This document shows positions 21,327 through 30,130 of a DNA stretch of 64,000 nucleotides, in pieces. The position numbers were made by a program, and so were the translations under genes. Source of the DNA: Pelagibius sp. Its GTDB lineage: Bacteria; Pseudomonadota; Alphaproteobacteria; Kiloniellales; Kiloniellaceae. The stretch's first letter is position 1. The number at the start of each line of letters is the position of its first letter. The notes beneath the pieces are model-generated. The model saw only the letters and a program-made list of their open reading frames with translations, ran no database searches and had not been told where the DNA came from. Location of the stretch: assembly GCA_028280305.1 (NCBI GenBank), contig JANQMC010000050.1, positions 1 through 64,000 on the forward strand, written 5' to 3'.

Positions 21327-22442
21327 ATGTACTGGATCAGGTTTCCGGCAGCCTTTTTGCCAAGTCTCGTATTTCTTTACTTCCTAAATCAGGGCTCTCA
21401 ATCGGTGCTCGGGATGGCCCTTCCGGAGGCCCTGCAGCAGACCTGGGCTGTCAGCAGTGCCGACGTCCTGTTCGCCCTTGGCGTCGTTACCATTCTATGC
21501 GGCGTTTTTCTGGGACTCGTCGGCCTGATGTTCGGTGACTGGGCGGTGCGGGCCACCACCCGCCACGGCGGCCTGCGCTGCTGCCTGTTCCTCGGCGAGA
21601 CCTATGCCGGGACCCGCTATTACCTGAAGAGTGCCCCCACCGAGGACCGCGAGGTTTCAAGAGACGCCGTACTGACCATCGAAACGGATACCGGTGCCGC
21701 ACCGAAAGCGCAGAGCTTCCGCAATATCTTCCGCTTCCACCTTCTGGATGAAGAAGGACTGCGCCTGGAGGGTCGCGAAATCGGCCTGCAGCGCGCCGTC
21801 GAACAGTTGATTGTCTCTCCGGTCACGCTCTGGTTGATCTTCATTTTTGCCGGCCTAGCTTTTCTGCCGTCTCTTGTCTTTGAGGTACTGCTGTCGCCTG
21901 CCGGCCGGCCCGAGGAAACGCCCCTCGTATTGGAGCCGCCTTACACGGATCGGGTGCTGTTGCCCGAGATGCCGGAACTGGCCCTGGCTTTCGCCCTGAC
22001 CATCGCAATCGGCGGAGCGGCCTTGTGGCGGCGCTACCGCCTGATGAACGGTTTCCAGGCAACGAGCCCGAACGCACAAGCCAAGCCGCGTGTGCAAAGC
22101 GGCGATATCTTGGAGGGCAGGGTCGTCGAGCGCGCCTCAATCGATCCAGGTTGGTACCTTTCACCCCGGATCGGTTACAGCTTGAAGATCGAAGACCGCT
22201 TCGAGGCACCGGTGATTATCGGATTCAGCGTGGCCTCCAGCCCCGACTGTCCACTGTTCAGAAGCCTGGAACACGCCGTCGCGGAGAAAAGCGCTGTGCG
22301 GGTCTGGGTCGACCCCGACGCAAAAGTCCGCCCTTTCATGGAGCCGCTGCCGCCCCTTATCGAGTACAAGGCCCAGAAAAACACTGTCAAACGAAGCGCC
22401 ACTGTGCCCGGACAGCAGACTTCGGTGATGCCCAATAGCTAG
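21327..22442 (+). CDS. Membrane protein, DUF3592-like, unknown function
   Basis: 371 residues with hydrophobic segments at about 5-24, 48-70, 168-190 and 212-230, so an integral inner-membrane protein. The part after the last helix is a soluble domain with GWYLSPRIGYSLKIEDRF and a VWVDPDA segment reminiscent of DUF3592 proteins; the likeness is by eye and weak. No catalytic motif is visible. It stands alone between a divergent lipoprotein gene and the YbaN-like gene. Confidence 0.6.
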   Translation: MYWIRFPAAFLPSLVFLYFLNQGSQSVLGMALPEALQQTWAVSSADVLFALGVVTILCGVFLGLVGLMFGDWAVRATTRHGGLRCCLFLGETYAGTRYYLKSAPTEDREVSRDAVLTIETDTGAAPKAQSFRNIFRFHLLDEEGLRLEGREIGLQRAVEQLIVSPVTLWLIFIFAGLAFLPSLVFEVLLSPAGRPEETPLVLEPPYTDRVLLPEMPELALAFALTIAIGGAALWRRYRLMNGFQATSPNAQAKPRVQSGDILEGRVVERASIDPGWYLSPRIGYSLKIEDRFEAPVIIGFSVASSPDCPLFRSLEHAVAEKSAVRVWVDPDAKVRPFMEPLPPLIEYKAQKNTVKRSATVPGQQTSVMPNS

Positions 22443-22584
22443 GGAATCCGCCAGTTTTCGAGAAGCGGCCCGGCGGATCAACACTATTGAAATAAACGAT
22501 TGGCAAAGTAGCGGTGGCTGCCCTATCTCCATTCAAGGACTTGGCGCCAGGACAAATCGCGTCCGGAGCAAAGGATTCGAGACA

Positions 22585-23022
22585 ATGAGCGGCGAGACGG
22601 CAACAGAGCGCAGAGACAGCCTCACCGGCGGCAAGACCGCCGAGGCGGCGGTGCGCAGCCGTGCCAACTGGGCCTGGAGCGGTATCGGCTACTGTCTGTT
22701 CCTGGTCGGCCTCGTCGGATTGGCTCTGCCAGTTCTCCCAACGACTATTTTCTGGATCGGCGCGGCCGCTTGTTTCGCAAAAAGCTGCCCAGCCATGCAG
22801 CAGAAGATTTTCGCCTGGCCGGTGGTCGGTCGGTCTGTGGAAGATTTTCTGACTCACGGCGTGATTCGAACGAAGTCCAAGAAGGCCGCCTTTCTGGGCA
22901 TGACCCTGGCAGCAGGAATTCTGATTTTCGTGTCGTCTTCGCTCCTTGCGACGACGATCGGGCTCGCCCTTATCCTGATCGGCGCGATCTACGTCGGCAC
23001 CCGGCCGTCACGGACCTCCTGA
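22585..23022 (+). CDS. YbaN/DUF454-family membrane protein
   Basis: A 145-residue protein with three hydrophobic segments. The segment GLALPVLPTTIFWIGAA, then CFAKS and FAWPVVGRSVEDF matches the YbaN (DUF454) pattern of LPLLPTTPF, FARSS and HPxxGxxxxD. The family is widespread and of unknown function, sometimes next to haem or iron genes. Nothing nearby narrows its role. Confidence 0.8.
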   Translation: MSGETATERRDSLTGGKTAEAAVRSRANWAWSGIGYCLFLVGLVGLALPVLPTTIFWIGAAACFAKSCPAMQQKIFAWPVVGRSVEDFLTHGVIRTKSKKAAFLGMTLAAGILIFVSSSLLATTIGLALILIGAIYVGTRPSRTS

Positions 23023-23158
23023 TACCCTCACCGCTCCCTCGCCCATATGCATCGCTTGCCACGCTTTTTTGCCAAGCGGTACTAATGGCTTGAGCGCTGT
23101 TGTCGCGGGGCGCTAGCTTGCAATCGAGAGCGATGGCACCCAGCGGACGGTGAGGATC

Positions 23159-24058
23159 ATGACAGACGATTTGTTTCCGGGTTTCACGGAGGGCCGGGCC
23201 GCCGGCGCAGGAACCGAAATCTACTTTCGCATCGGCGGTTCCGGACCACCCCTGGTCCTGCTGCACGGCTACCCTCAGTGTCACGCCACCTGGCATCGCA
23301 TCGCCCCGACCCTGGCAAAGCACTTCACCTGCGTGCTGCCGGACCTGCGCGGCTATGGGCAGAGCGGCATACCGGCGAACGAGGCCGAACATCGGAGCTA
23401 TTCCAAGCGCCGCATGGCCGAAGATGTCGTCGCGCTGATGCAGGGCCTTGGCCACCGGACCTTTCGGCTTGTCGGGCACGACCGTGGCGCGCGTGTCAGC
23501 TATCGCCTGGCTTTCGATCATCCGGCCGCCGTCGAACGCCTCGCCATCATCGAGGTGGTACCGACCCTGATCATGTGGGAGGCATTCTCTTCCGAAATGG
23601 CGCTCAAGGCCTACCATTGGCCTTTCCTGGCCCAGCCCGCCCCCCTGCCGGAGCGGCTGATCGCCAGCCACGCCGAATACTATCTCGACCACACCCTGGC
23701 ATCCTGGACCCGGGACAAGTCCCTGAAGGTCTTCGACCCCCAGGCCCTGGCGCTTTACCGCAGCGCCTACGGCGACCCGGATCGGCTTCATGCCTTCTGC
23801 GAGGACTACCGCGCCGGCGCCACCTGCGACCGGGCCGACGACGAGGCCGAGCGCGCCGAGGGCCGGAAAATCGCCGCTCCCCTGCACTTCGTCTGGGGTC
23901 AGGCCGGCTTTCCGGCCAAGACCGGCGATCCCTTGGGCATCTGGCGCGACTGGGCGGAAAATGTCACCGGATCATCAACGGACTCCGGCCATTTCGGCCC
24001 GGAAGAAGACCCGGACGGCACGCTGCAAGGCTTGCTGCCCTTCCTGCTTCAGGACTGA
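23159..24058 (+). CDS. Fluoroacetate/haloacetate dehalogenase-like alpha/beta hydrolase
   Basis: A 299-residue alpha/beta hydrolase closely patterned on the fluoroacetate dehalogenase RPA1163. With ATG 23159 as residue 1 every known functional residue appears two positions earlier: nucleophile D108, carboxylate-binding R109 and R112, halide-pocket H153, W154 and Y217, and base H278. The one change is E132 where RPA1163 has the triad Asp. Segments AYHWPFLAQPAPLPE and CEDYRAGA are shared. The predicted reaction is hydrolysis of a haloacetate to glycolate in the cytosol; the Asp-to-Glu change makes this uncertain. The GTG 9 bp upstream is a possible alternative start. Confidence 0.82.
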   Translation: MTDDLFPGFTEGRAAGAGTEIYFRIGGSGPPLVLLHGYPQCHATWHRIAPTLAKHFTCVLPDLRGYGQSGIPANEAEHRSYSKRRMAEDVVALMQGLGHRTFRLVGHDRGARVSYRLAFDHPAAVERLAIIEVVPTLIMWEAFSSEMALKAYHWPFLAQPAPLPERLIASHAEYYLDHTLASWTRDKSLKVFDPQALALYRSAYGDPDRLHAFCEDYRAGATCDRADDEAERAEGRKIAAPLHFVWGQAGFPAKTGDPLGIWRDWAENVTGSSTDSGHFGPEEDPDGTLQGLLPFLLQD

Positions 24059-24175
24059 GGCGACGCGCGCAGGCGCCCCTACCACAAATTATCACTGAAC
24101 CGAAGCGAAGGCGGCCCCGACCCATGGGAACAAGCCGCCGCAATTGGGCGCGGTCCATGACCAAAGGATACCGCT

Positions 24176-25033
24176 ATGACCCAGTACATAAACAATAAGT
24201 ACATGACCAAGAACCGTTTCTCAGCGCCGAAGGCAGCCTTTGCCGCCCTTGCCGTTCTGCTCTCTTCCGCCACTGCCGGCCAGGCCGGACCCTTCAACGG
24301 TGCCGAAGCCGTCGCCGTTCCTGGTGGGGGCAACAACAATTTCGTCCAGTTGAAGCAGGTCTCAGGCTTCACCGGCCAGATGGGTTTCAACTACGTCGGT
24401 GACGGCGGGTACAACCCCGTCGGCGCGCCCTTCAACAAGTACATCAAGTTGAGCTTTTCGGTGAACTGCCCGGTCGGTTACCGGGTCAATGAAGCCGGAA
24501 TCAGGGTGCGCGGAGACGACGTCTTCAACTTCGACTTCGAGCTGGTGAGCCCCGGCGACATCCCCGTCAACCAGAACACCTGGCAACAGGCCTTGGAGCA
24601 GGAACCCTGGGACTTCGATACCGTCGTCGCCATCGGCATCGATGCCGTCGACGGTCCGGGTTACTCCGGCCCGGTCTACATCAGCTTGGACGAGGTGATG
24701 GACAGCCGGACGGAATACTACGGCAGCTGCGTTGCCAGTGACCCCTTCTCCGGTCTGCCGTTCCTCTACTACGACAGCCACGCCGACAACAACGATATGC
24801 GGCCGATGACCCGCGTACGGTTTCAGCTGCAAAACAGCTTTGCCGTCGGCAGCGGTCCGCAGATCAAGGCACCGGCGGTGAAAGCGGTCCTGCCGCAGAA
24901 AGCCCAGCGCCTGCGCCACCGCGAACGCGCTGTTGTCGCCGTCCCGGGTGCGAAGCCGAAGGCCTTCAAGGCCAACGGCGGCTGTCCCTACGACTGCCCG
25001 CCCCCGGCAGCCCAGCGCCGCCTTGCCCGATAA
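24176..25033 (+). CDS. Secreted protein of unknown function
   Basis: 285 residues with a signal peptide (Lys/Arg-rich start, hydrophobic core FAALAVLLSSATA, likely cut after GQAG). The mature part is acidic and Gly/Asn-rich with four scattered Cys, and ends in a basic, Ala/Lys-rich tail with a CPYDCPP motif that may form a disulfide. I recognise no family. The ATG at 24176 has AAAGGA 7 bp upstream; a second ATG at 24203 would give a shorter signal. A terminator follows 22 bp after the stop. Confidence 0.65.
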   Translation: MTQYINNKYMTKNRFSAPKAAFAALAVLLSSATAGQAGPFNGAEAVAVPGGGNNNFVQLKQVSGFTGQMGFNYVGDGGYNPVGAPFNKYIKLSFSVNCPVGYRVNEAGIRVRGDDVFNFDFELVSPGDIPVNQNTWQQALEQEPWDFDTVVAIGIDAVDGPGYSGPVYISLDEVMDSRTEYYGSCVASDPFSGLPFLYYDSHADNNDMRPMTRVRFQLQNSFAVGSGPQIKAPAVKAVLPQKAQRLRHRERAVVAVPGAKPKAFKANGGCPYDCPPPAAQRRLAR

Positions 25034-25054
25034 CATCGCCGCATAGCCAAAGAA

Positions 25055-25085
25055 GGGGTCCCGCGTCAGACGCGGGGCCCTTTTT
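25055..25085 (+). terminator. Rho-independent terminator
   Basis: A stem of 11 pairs (25056-25066 with 25070-25080, one G-T pair) with a CAG loop, followed by TTTTT. It ends the transcript of the secreted protein gene. Confidence 0.9.
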
Positions 25086-25276
25086 GCCGTCCGCTCTGGT
25101 TTTACAAACAGACCAATCAGCAAACTCTCAAGAAGAACACAGTCCCAAGGTGAGGTTTTTCCTGCAGTTTCGTCGTCCGGTTGACCCCGCCGCGTAGTAT
25201 GCTCCTACTACCTATGGTCGGCTGGTCCGGCTAGGCTTAAAGCACAAACAAGAAAAATCACGGGAGGAGTCTCATT

Positions 25277-26536
25277 ATGTTCAGAGCCATGCCCGCCAAA
25301 TCCCTTGCCCTTTCGGTTGCCGCGACGCTCGTCGCCCTGCCGGCTTTTGCCCAGAGCAACCTGGAAAAGCTGAGCGGCTTCAAACAAACCGGCGTGACGG
25401 AGTTCACCTTCGTGGAACAGGGCGGCGACAACGCTGCGGCCATCCGCGAGACCTTGAAACGCATCAAGATGCCGCCCGGTTTCAAGATCGATCTCTATGC
25501 AGTGGTTCCCGATGCCCGCCATATGGCGGTCGGCCCCCAAGGCATCGTCACCTTTGTCGGCACCCGCAAAACGGACGTCTGGTCGGTAACCGACCGCAAC
25601 AAGGATCGGGTCGCCGACGAGGTGAAGCGCTTTGCGCCCTCCATCGACCTGGCCATTCCCAACGGCCCCTGTTTCTCAAAAGACGGCTTTCTCTACATCG
25701 CCGAGCAGAACCGGGTCCTGGTCTATCCGGCTGCGGAGTTCTTCTATGAAAGCCCTGATGTCGCAGCCTTCAACGTCGTGGCCAAGGGCGATCTGATTCC
25801 GGTGGAGGAAGAGAGCTACAATCACACCGCGCGGGTCTGTGTTATCGGCCCTGACGACAAGCTCTACATCACGCTCGGCCAACCCTTCAATGTTTTCGCG
25901 CCGGAAAAGATGGACCTCTATAACCAGACCGGTATCGGCGGCATCATCCGCATGAATCGCGACGGCACGGATCGCGAGGTCTACACCTACGGGGTGCGCA
26001 ACTCGGTCGGCCTGGACTTCAATCCGGCCAACGGCGAACTTTGGTTTACCGACAATCAGGTCGACGGCATGGGAGACGACATTCCGCCGGGCGAACTGAA
26101 CCGGCAGACCGCCAAGGGCCAGCACTTCGGCTTTCCCTGGTATGGCGGCGGCGACACCCGCACCAACGAGTACCTCGGTTCCGAGCCGCCTGCCGATCTG
26201 GTGTTCCCCGCGGTTGATATGATTGCCCATGCCGCCGATCTCGGCATGCACTTCTACACCGGCAGGATGTTCCCGGCGCAATACCGCGGCGGCATCTTCT
26301 CGGCGCAGCATGGCTCCTGGAACCGCACCACGCCGGTGGGCGCGCGGGTGATGTTCACAGCGGTGAACGCGGACGGCTCGGTGGGTGAGAGCATGCCCTT
26401 CGCAGAAGGCTGGATCGACGAGAACGGCGAATACCTCGGCCGCCCGGTCGACGTGAAACAGTTGCGTGACGGGTCGCTTCTGGTTTCCGACGACCTCGTC
26501 GGTGCGCTCTATCGCATCTCCTACAGCAGCGAATAG
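25277..26536 (+). CDS. PQQ-dependent sugar dehydrogenase (sorbosone dehydrogenase family)
   Basis: A 419-residue periplasmic protein. A signal peptide (MFRAMPAKSLALSVAAT to ALPAFAQS) is followed by a six-bladed propeller with the family signatures VYTYGVRNSVGLDF, LWFTDNQVDGMGDDIPPGE and SAQHGSWNRTTPVG. This soluble quinoprotein family oxidises aldoses or related sugars to lactones with PQQ and passes electrons to a cytochrome. The start has GGAGGAG 7 bp upstream. A cytochrome c gene follows after 71 bp and is the likely electron acceptor. It could feed lactone to the SMP-30 enzyme, although that enzyme is cytosolic. Confidence 0.85.
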   Translation: MFRAMPAKSLALSVAATLVALPAFAQSNLEKLSGFKQTGVTEFTFVEQGGDNAAAIRETLKRIKMPPGFKIDLYAVVPDARHMAVGPQGIVTFVGTRKTDVWSVTDRNKDRVADEVKRFAPSIDLAIPNGPCFSKDGFLYIAEQNRVLVYPAAEFFYESPDVAAFNVVAKGDLIPVEEESYNHTARVCVIGPDDKLYITLGQPFNVFAPEKMDLYNQTGIGGIIRMNRDGTDREVYTYGVRNSVGLDFNPANGELWFTDNQVDGMGDDIPPGELNRQTAKGQHFGFPWYGGGDTRTNEYLGSEPPADLVFPAVDMIAHAADLGMHFYTGRMFPAQYRGGIFSAQHGSWNRTTPVGARVMFTAVNADGSVGESMPFAEGWIDENGEYLGRPVDVKQLRDGSLLVSDDLVGALYRISYSSE

Positions 26537-26607
26537 GCTGGCAGGATCATGGCGGCCGGGAAATCCGGCCCGGCCGCCGCACCCGCAACACAGCAGCGAC
26601 CTTGCCC

Positions 26608-26949
26608 ATGCATCCGATCCGATCGACTTCTCTGCTGACGGGGCTGTTCGCCCTTGCGGCAAGCGCCCTGCCCGCAGAGGTTCTCGGCGCCGACGCCGAG
26701 GCCGGACGCCAGAAGGCCCGGCAATGCCAGACCTGCCATGGCCTCGACGGTATCGCCAAAATCCCCATCGCGCCCCATATCGCCGGAGAGAACGAGATCT
26801 ATCTGATCACGCAGTTGAAGGCTTTCCGCTCCGGCAAACGGACCCACGAGATCATGTCGGTGGTTGCCGAAACCCTGAGCGACGAGGACATGGCCGACTT
26901 GGCCGCCTGGTATGCGTCCATTAAGATCACGGCCACACTGCCGGAGTAG
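26608..26949 (+). CDS. Class I cytochrome c, likely acceptor for the PQQ dehydrogenase
   Basis: A 113-residue periplasmic monohaem cytochrome. The signal peptide ends near ALPAEVLGA; the haem site is CQTCHG near residue 40 and the distal Met is probably in HEIMSVVAETLSDEDM. The latter segment and LAAWYASI match the cytochrome c553/c4 type. It directly follows the PQQ dehydrogenase gene on the same strand, a common pairing. Confidence 0.88.
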   Translation: MHPIRSTSLLTGLFALAASALPAEVLGADAEAGRQKARQCQTCHGLDGIAKIPIAPHIAGENEIYLITQLKAFRSGKRTHEIMSVVAETLSDEDMADLAAWYASIKITATLPE

Positions 26950-27017
26950 CCGCAAGCCGCACTATCCTGCGCCTTTCGCGCGCTGGCGCGGCGAGGCAAA
27001 TCAACTAAAATGACCGG

Positions 27018-27908
27018 ATGCACGGATTCCTGCATCACACCGCCGCCCGGGCCGTCAGCCTTGCAATCCTCTTGTTCCTGGCGGCTGCGAGCGTCAATGG
27101 TCTGGCCGCAACGGAACCGGGGCTGACGGATCCCGAGTTGCAGGAGCTGGAGTCTTTGTTGCGGGACCTGGGGTTTGACCCCGGCGCCGTCGACGGCGTC
27201 GTTGACGATGCCACGCTGGCGGCAATCGGCCGTTACCAGGACTTCGCCTCCCTGCCCGGTGATCCGGAAGCCAACCAAGCCCTTCTCACCGAGTTGCGCG
27301 GCGTCGCCGCCGCCTTTGCCGCCCTTCGAAACCCGGTGGAGCCTGCGCCCGAACCGGCGGCCGCCATTGAACCCGAAACAATGGTTTCAAACCCGCCGGA
27401 CGGAGGCGCCCTCGAGACGACCGAACCCGATGCGCCGGAGCCTGTCGAGACCGGGAAAGTGATCGTGCCGCCGCCGCCGGCACCACCCAAACTGAAGCCG
27501 CAGGTCGCTGCTTTGCCGCCGGCCACATCCGTCCAGGAAAACGAAAGGGCAGAGTCCTCCGCAGTAGATACGGATGAGCAAGCCCCCGACGAAATCGATC
27601 CGGCAGCCGAGCGCCAAGCACGGATAGACGCGGCGCTGCAACCGCACCGCCAGGCCCTGGCCGACGGCAGCCTTACCCGCACGGAGCTGGCCCGGCAGTT
27701 CAATCAGGAAGGCCGGCAGCTTCTGGCCGCCGCCGACTACGAGGCCGCCATCATCAGGTTCGATGTCGCGATCTTTCTCGATGCGGGCTTTGCCGGTGCA
27801 TACTCAAATCGGGGCACGGCCCATGAACTGATGGGCGACCGCGAGACGGCCCTTGACGACTTCGACCAGGCTAAACGACTGGGATTCGGCGGCTTTCGAA
27901 GCAACTGA
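27018..27908 (+). CDS. Secreted peptidoglycan-binding-like and TPR protein
   Basis: 296 residues: signal peptide to about residue 32, a peptidoglycan-binding-1-like helical unit at 38-80 (LLRDLGFDPGAVDGVVDDAT), a long Pro/Ala/Glu-rich linker at 95-190, and a C-terminal TPR-like pair at about 215-295 (FNQEGRQLLAAADYEAAI; AYSNRGTAHELMGD). The design suggests an envelope scaffold that touches the cell wall. The exact role is unknown. Confidence 0.7.
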   Translation: MHGFLHHTAARAVSLAILLFLAAASVNGLAATEPGLTDPELQELESLLRDLGFDPGAVDGVVDDATLAAIGRYQDFASLPGDPEANQALLTELRGVAAAFAALRNPVEPAPEPAAAIEPETMVSNPPDGGALETTEPDAPEPVETGKVIVPPPPAPPKLKPQVAALPPATSVQENERAESSAVDTDEQAPDEIDPAAERQARIDAALQPHRQALADGSLTRTELARQFNQEGRQLLAAADYEAAIIRFDVAIFLDAGFAGAYSNRGTAHELMGDRETALDDFDQAKRLGFGGFRSN

Positions 27909-28086
27909 GGCAAACGATCCCGCCGCGACCGACGCCCTCGGAGGGCGATCCTCGGCGCAATAATCACCCGATGATTGCCGTCCGCGGTTCAAAGGATTAA
28001 CCCGCGTCGACTCCCGAATTAACCAAAACTGAATGCAATCGACCTAGGGTTGGCGGGCGTTTCCCCCGCAACAGGAACCTTCCGGC

Positions 28087-30042
28087 ATGACCGCCCGGCT
28101 CCGATCGGTGGCTCAGAGTTTCAGCCTTCTCAGATCCCGGCTCAGCCGACGGATCGCGCTGTTCGTCTGCCTGAGCTTCCTGCTGGTTGAAGCCGCCATC
28201 CTGATCCCCTCCTATCTGAATCTCCGCAGCAGTCTCTACGACAATCTCGAAAAAGACGTGCTGACAATAACGCAGTTGACCCTGAACCTGCATGAGGGCG
28301 AAGACCTGGCGCTGACGCTGAACCGAAACTGGCCGGCCTTTCAGAACATCGGTGTAAGCGGGCTCGCCGTCTTCGACGCGCAAGGCCGCATGCTGGAGGC
28401 CATGGGCGATCCCGTTGTCCTGGTTCCTGATATCAGACAATCGTCGGCGAGCCCTGCGCGGAAGACAAACACGCTGTCGCGTAAAGGCGGCGATGGCGGG
28501 ACGGTCCAGCGGCGTTTCCGAGAACAACTTGGCTTCTACGCCATTCTCTGGCCAAGCGACCACCTTGGTCTGCCTTACATCGTCTCGGCCCGTATCGGCA
28601 CTCAGACCATTGACGCCGAGCTCTTGGCTTTCGTTTTGAGGATCGGCGGCTTGGTATTGATCCTGGCTGCCGTTGTTTCGGCCGCCACCATCACCGTTCT
28701 GGGCCGGGAAGTGCTGTCACCGGTTTTGGCCATCCATAGGAATCTCATGGCCGCTCACGCCGACCCAAGCCATGCAGACGCCTACAAATTGCAGACCGGC
28801 GCGCGCACCGAGATTGGCGAAACCGTCACCGCTCTGAACGCGCTGCTTGACCGGCTGGCCAACCTGCGGCGCAGTGACCTGCGCGAACAGGAGCAACGCT
28901 TCGAAGACTTCGCCAAATCAAGTTCCGACTGGTTCTGGGAAATGGACCGGGATCTTCGCTTTTCTTTCTTCTCAGAACGGTTCAGCGAGGTGACCGGCGT
29001 GGATGAGCGCGAGTTGCTTGGCAAGACACGCCAGGAGACCGGCATCCCAGGCGTCGAGCAGAAGGTATGGGAAGAGCATCTGGCGGCTCTGGCCAACCAT
29101 CAGCCGTTCAGGAATTTCACGCACCCCAGAGAAAAGGTGGACGGGACCGTCGTCTGGCTGGCAATCAGCGGAACACCGGCCTTCGACGAGCAGGGCAATT
29201 TCACCGGCTATCGCGGCACGGGTCGCGATATCACCGCCGAGATCGAGCTTCACAACAAACTGCGCGGCGCCAAGGAACTCGCCGAAGCAGCCAACCGCAC
29301 CAAGTCGGAGTTCCTGGCCAATATGAGCCACGAGCTGCGCACCCCCCTGAACGCCATCATCGGGTTCTCGGAACTCATGCTGGTCACAGCCAAGGCCGAC
29401 ACCAGCAGTCAGCAGCAGGAGTATCTGACAGACATTCACGACGCCGCGCACCACCTGCTGTCCCTGATCAACGACATCCTCGACCTCTCGAAGATCGAGG
29501 CCGGGGCCAGCGAGTTGAACGAAGAAGTCGTCGACGCCGCGGAAGTCGCCGAATCCGTCTTTCGCGTGGTCAGAGAACGCGCGGACAAGGCAGGGGTCGT
29601 CCTCACCTTCACCCAGGAAGAGCCGCTCCCGCCGATATTCGTCGACGAGCGCAAGCTGAAGCAGGCGCTTTTGAACCTCCTGACGAACGCGATCAAGTTT
29701 ACCGAGGAGAGCGGGTTCGTGACCTTGAAGATCAAGTCTGCGGCAGATAGCGGCTTCATCTTCCAGGTTGCCGACAGCGGCATCGGCATGGCGCCGGAAG
29801 ACGTGCCCAAGGCATTGCGCAAATTCGGTCAGGTCGACAGCGACCTGAATCGCCGCTACGAAGGCACCGGCCTTGGCCTGCCGTTGACCAAGGCCCTTAT
29901 CGAGATGCACCAGGGCACGCTCGAGGTAAAAAGCAAACGCGGCAAGGGCACCACCGTGACTCTGCGTCTGCCCGCGATCCGCATCGTGCATGGGGAGATG
30001 CAGCCGGTGTCTCTGCCGCCATCGCAAAGCGCGGCCGAGTAA
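28087..30042 (+). CDS. PAS-domain sensor histidine kinase
   Basis: 651 residues. Membrane helices at about 22-44 and 184-206 flank a periplasmic sensor of about 140 residues. Then come a HAMP-like linker (210-262), a PAS domain (275-390, with GYRGTGRDITAE as its end), HisKA with the phospho-acceptor H415 in ANMSHELRTPLNAIIGF, and a HATPase with NLLTNAIKF, DSGIGM and GTGLGLPL. No receiver domain is fused and no response regulator gene is adjacent, so the partner is unknown. The catalytic part resembles PleC/DivJ-type kinases of alphaproteobacteria. Confidence 0.88.
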   Translation: MTARLRSVAQSFSLLRSRLSRRIALFVCLSFLLVEAAILIPSYLNLRSSLYDNLEKDVLTITQLTLNLHEGEDLALTLNRNWPAFQNIGVSGLAVFDAQGRMLEAMGDPVVLVPDIRQSSASPARKTNTLSRKGGDGGTVQRRFREQLGFYAILWPSDHLGLPYIVSARIGTQTIDAELLAFVLRIGGLVLILAAVVSAATITVLGREVLSPVLAIHRNLMAAHADPSHADAYKLQTGARTEIGETVTALNALLDRLANLRRSDLREQEQRFEDFAKSSSDWFWEMDRDLRFSFFSERFSEVTGVDERELLGKTRQETGIPGVEQKVWEEHLAALANHQPFRNFTHPREKVDGTVVWLAISGTPAFDEQGNFTGYRGTGRDITAEIELHNKLRGAKELAEAANRTKSEFLANMSHELRTPLNAIIGFSELMLVTAKADTSSQQQEYLTDIHDAAHHLLSLINDILDLSKIEAGASELNEEVVDAAEVAESVFRVVRERADKAGVVLTFTQEEPLPPIFVDERKLKQALLNLLTNAIKFTEESGFVTLKIKSAADSGFIFQVADSGIGMAPEDVPKALRKFGQVDSDLNRRYEGTGLGLPLTKALIEMHQGTLEVKSKRGKGTTVTLRLPAIRIVHGEMQPVSLPPSQSAAE

Positions 30043-30130
30043 CCCGCCCCCCGAGTAACCCAGCCCCCGCGGAACTGTAACGCCCGGCAGGATTGACGGT
30101 CCAGAGAGGTTGGAAAAGACGGTATCGGTG

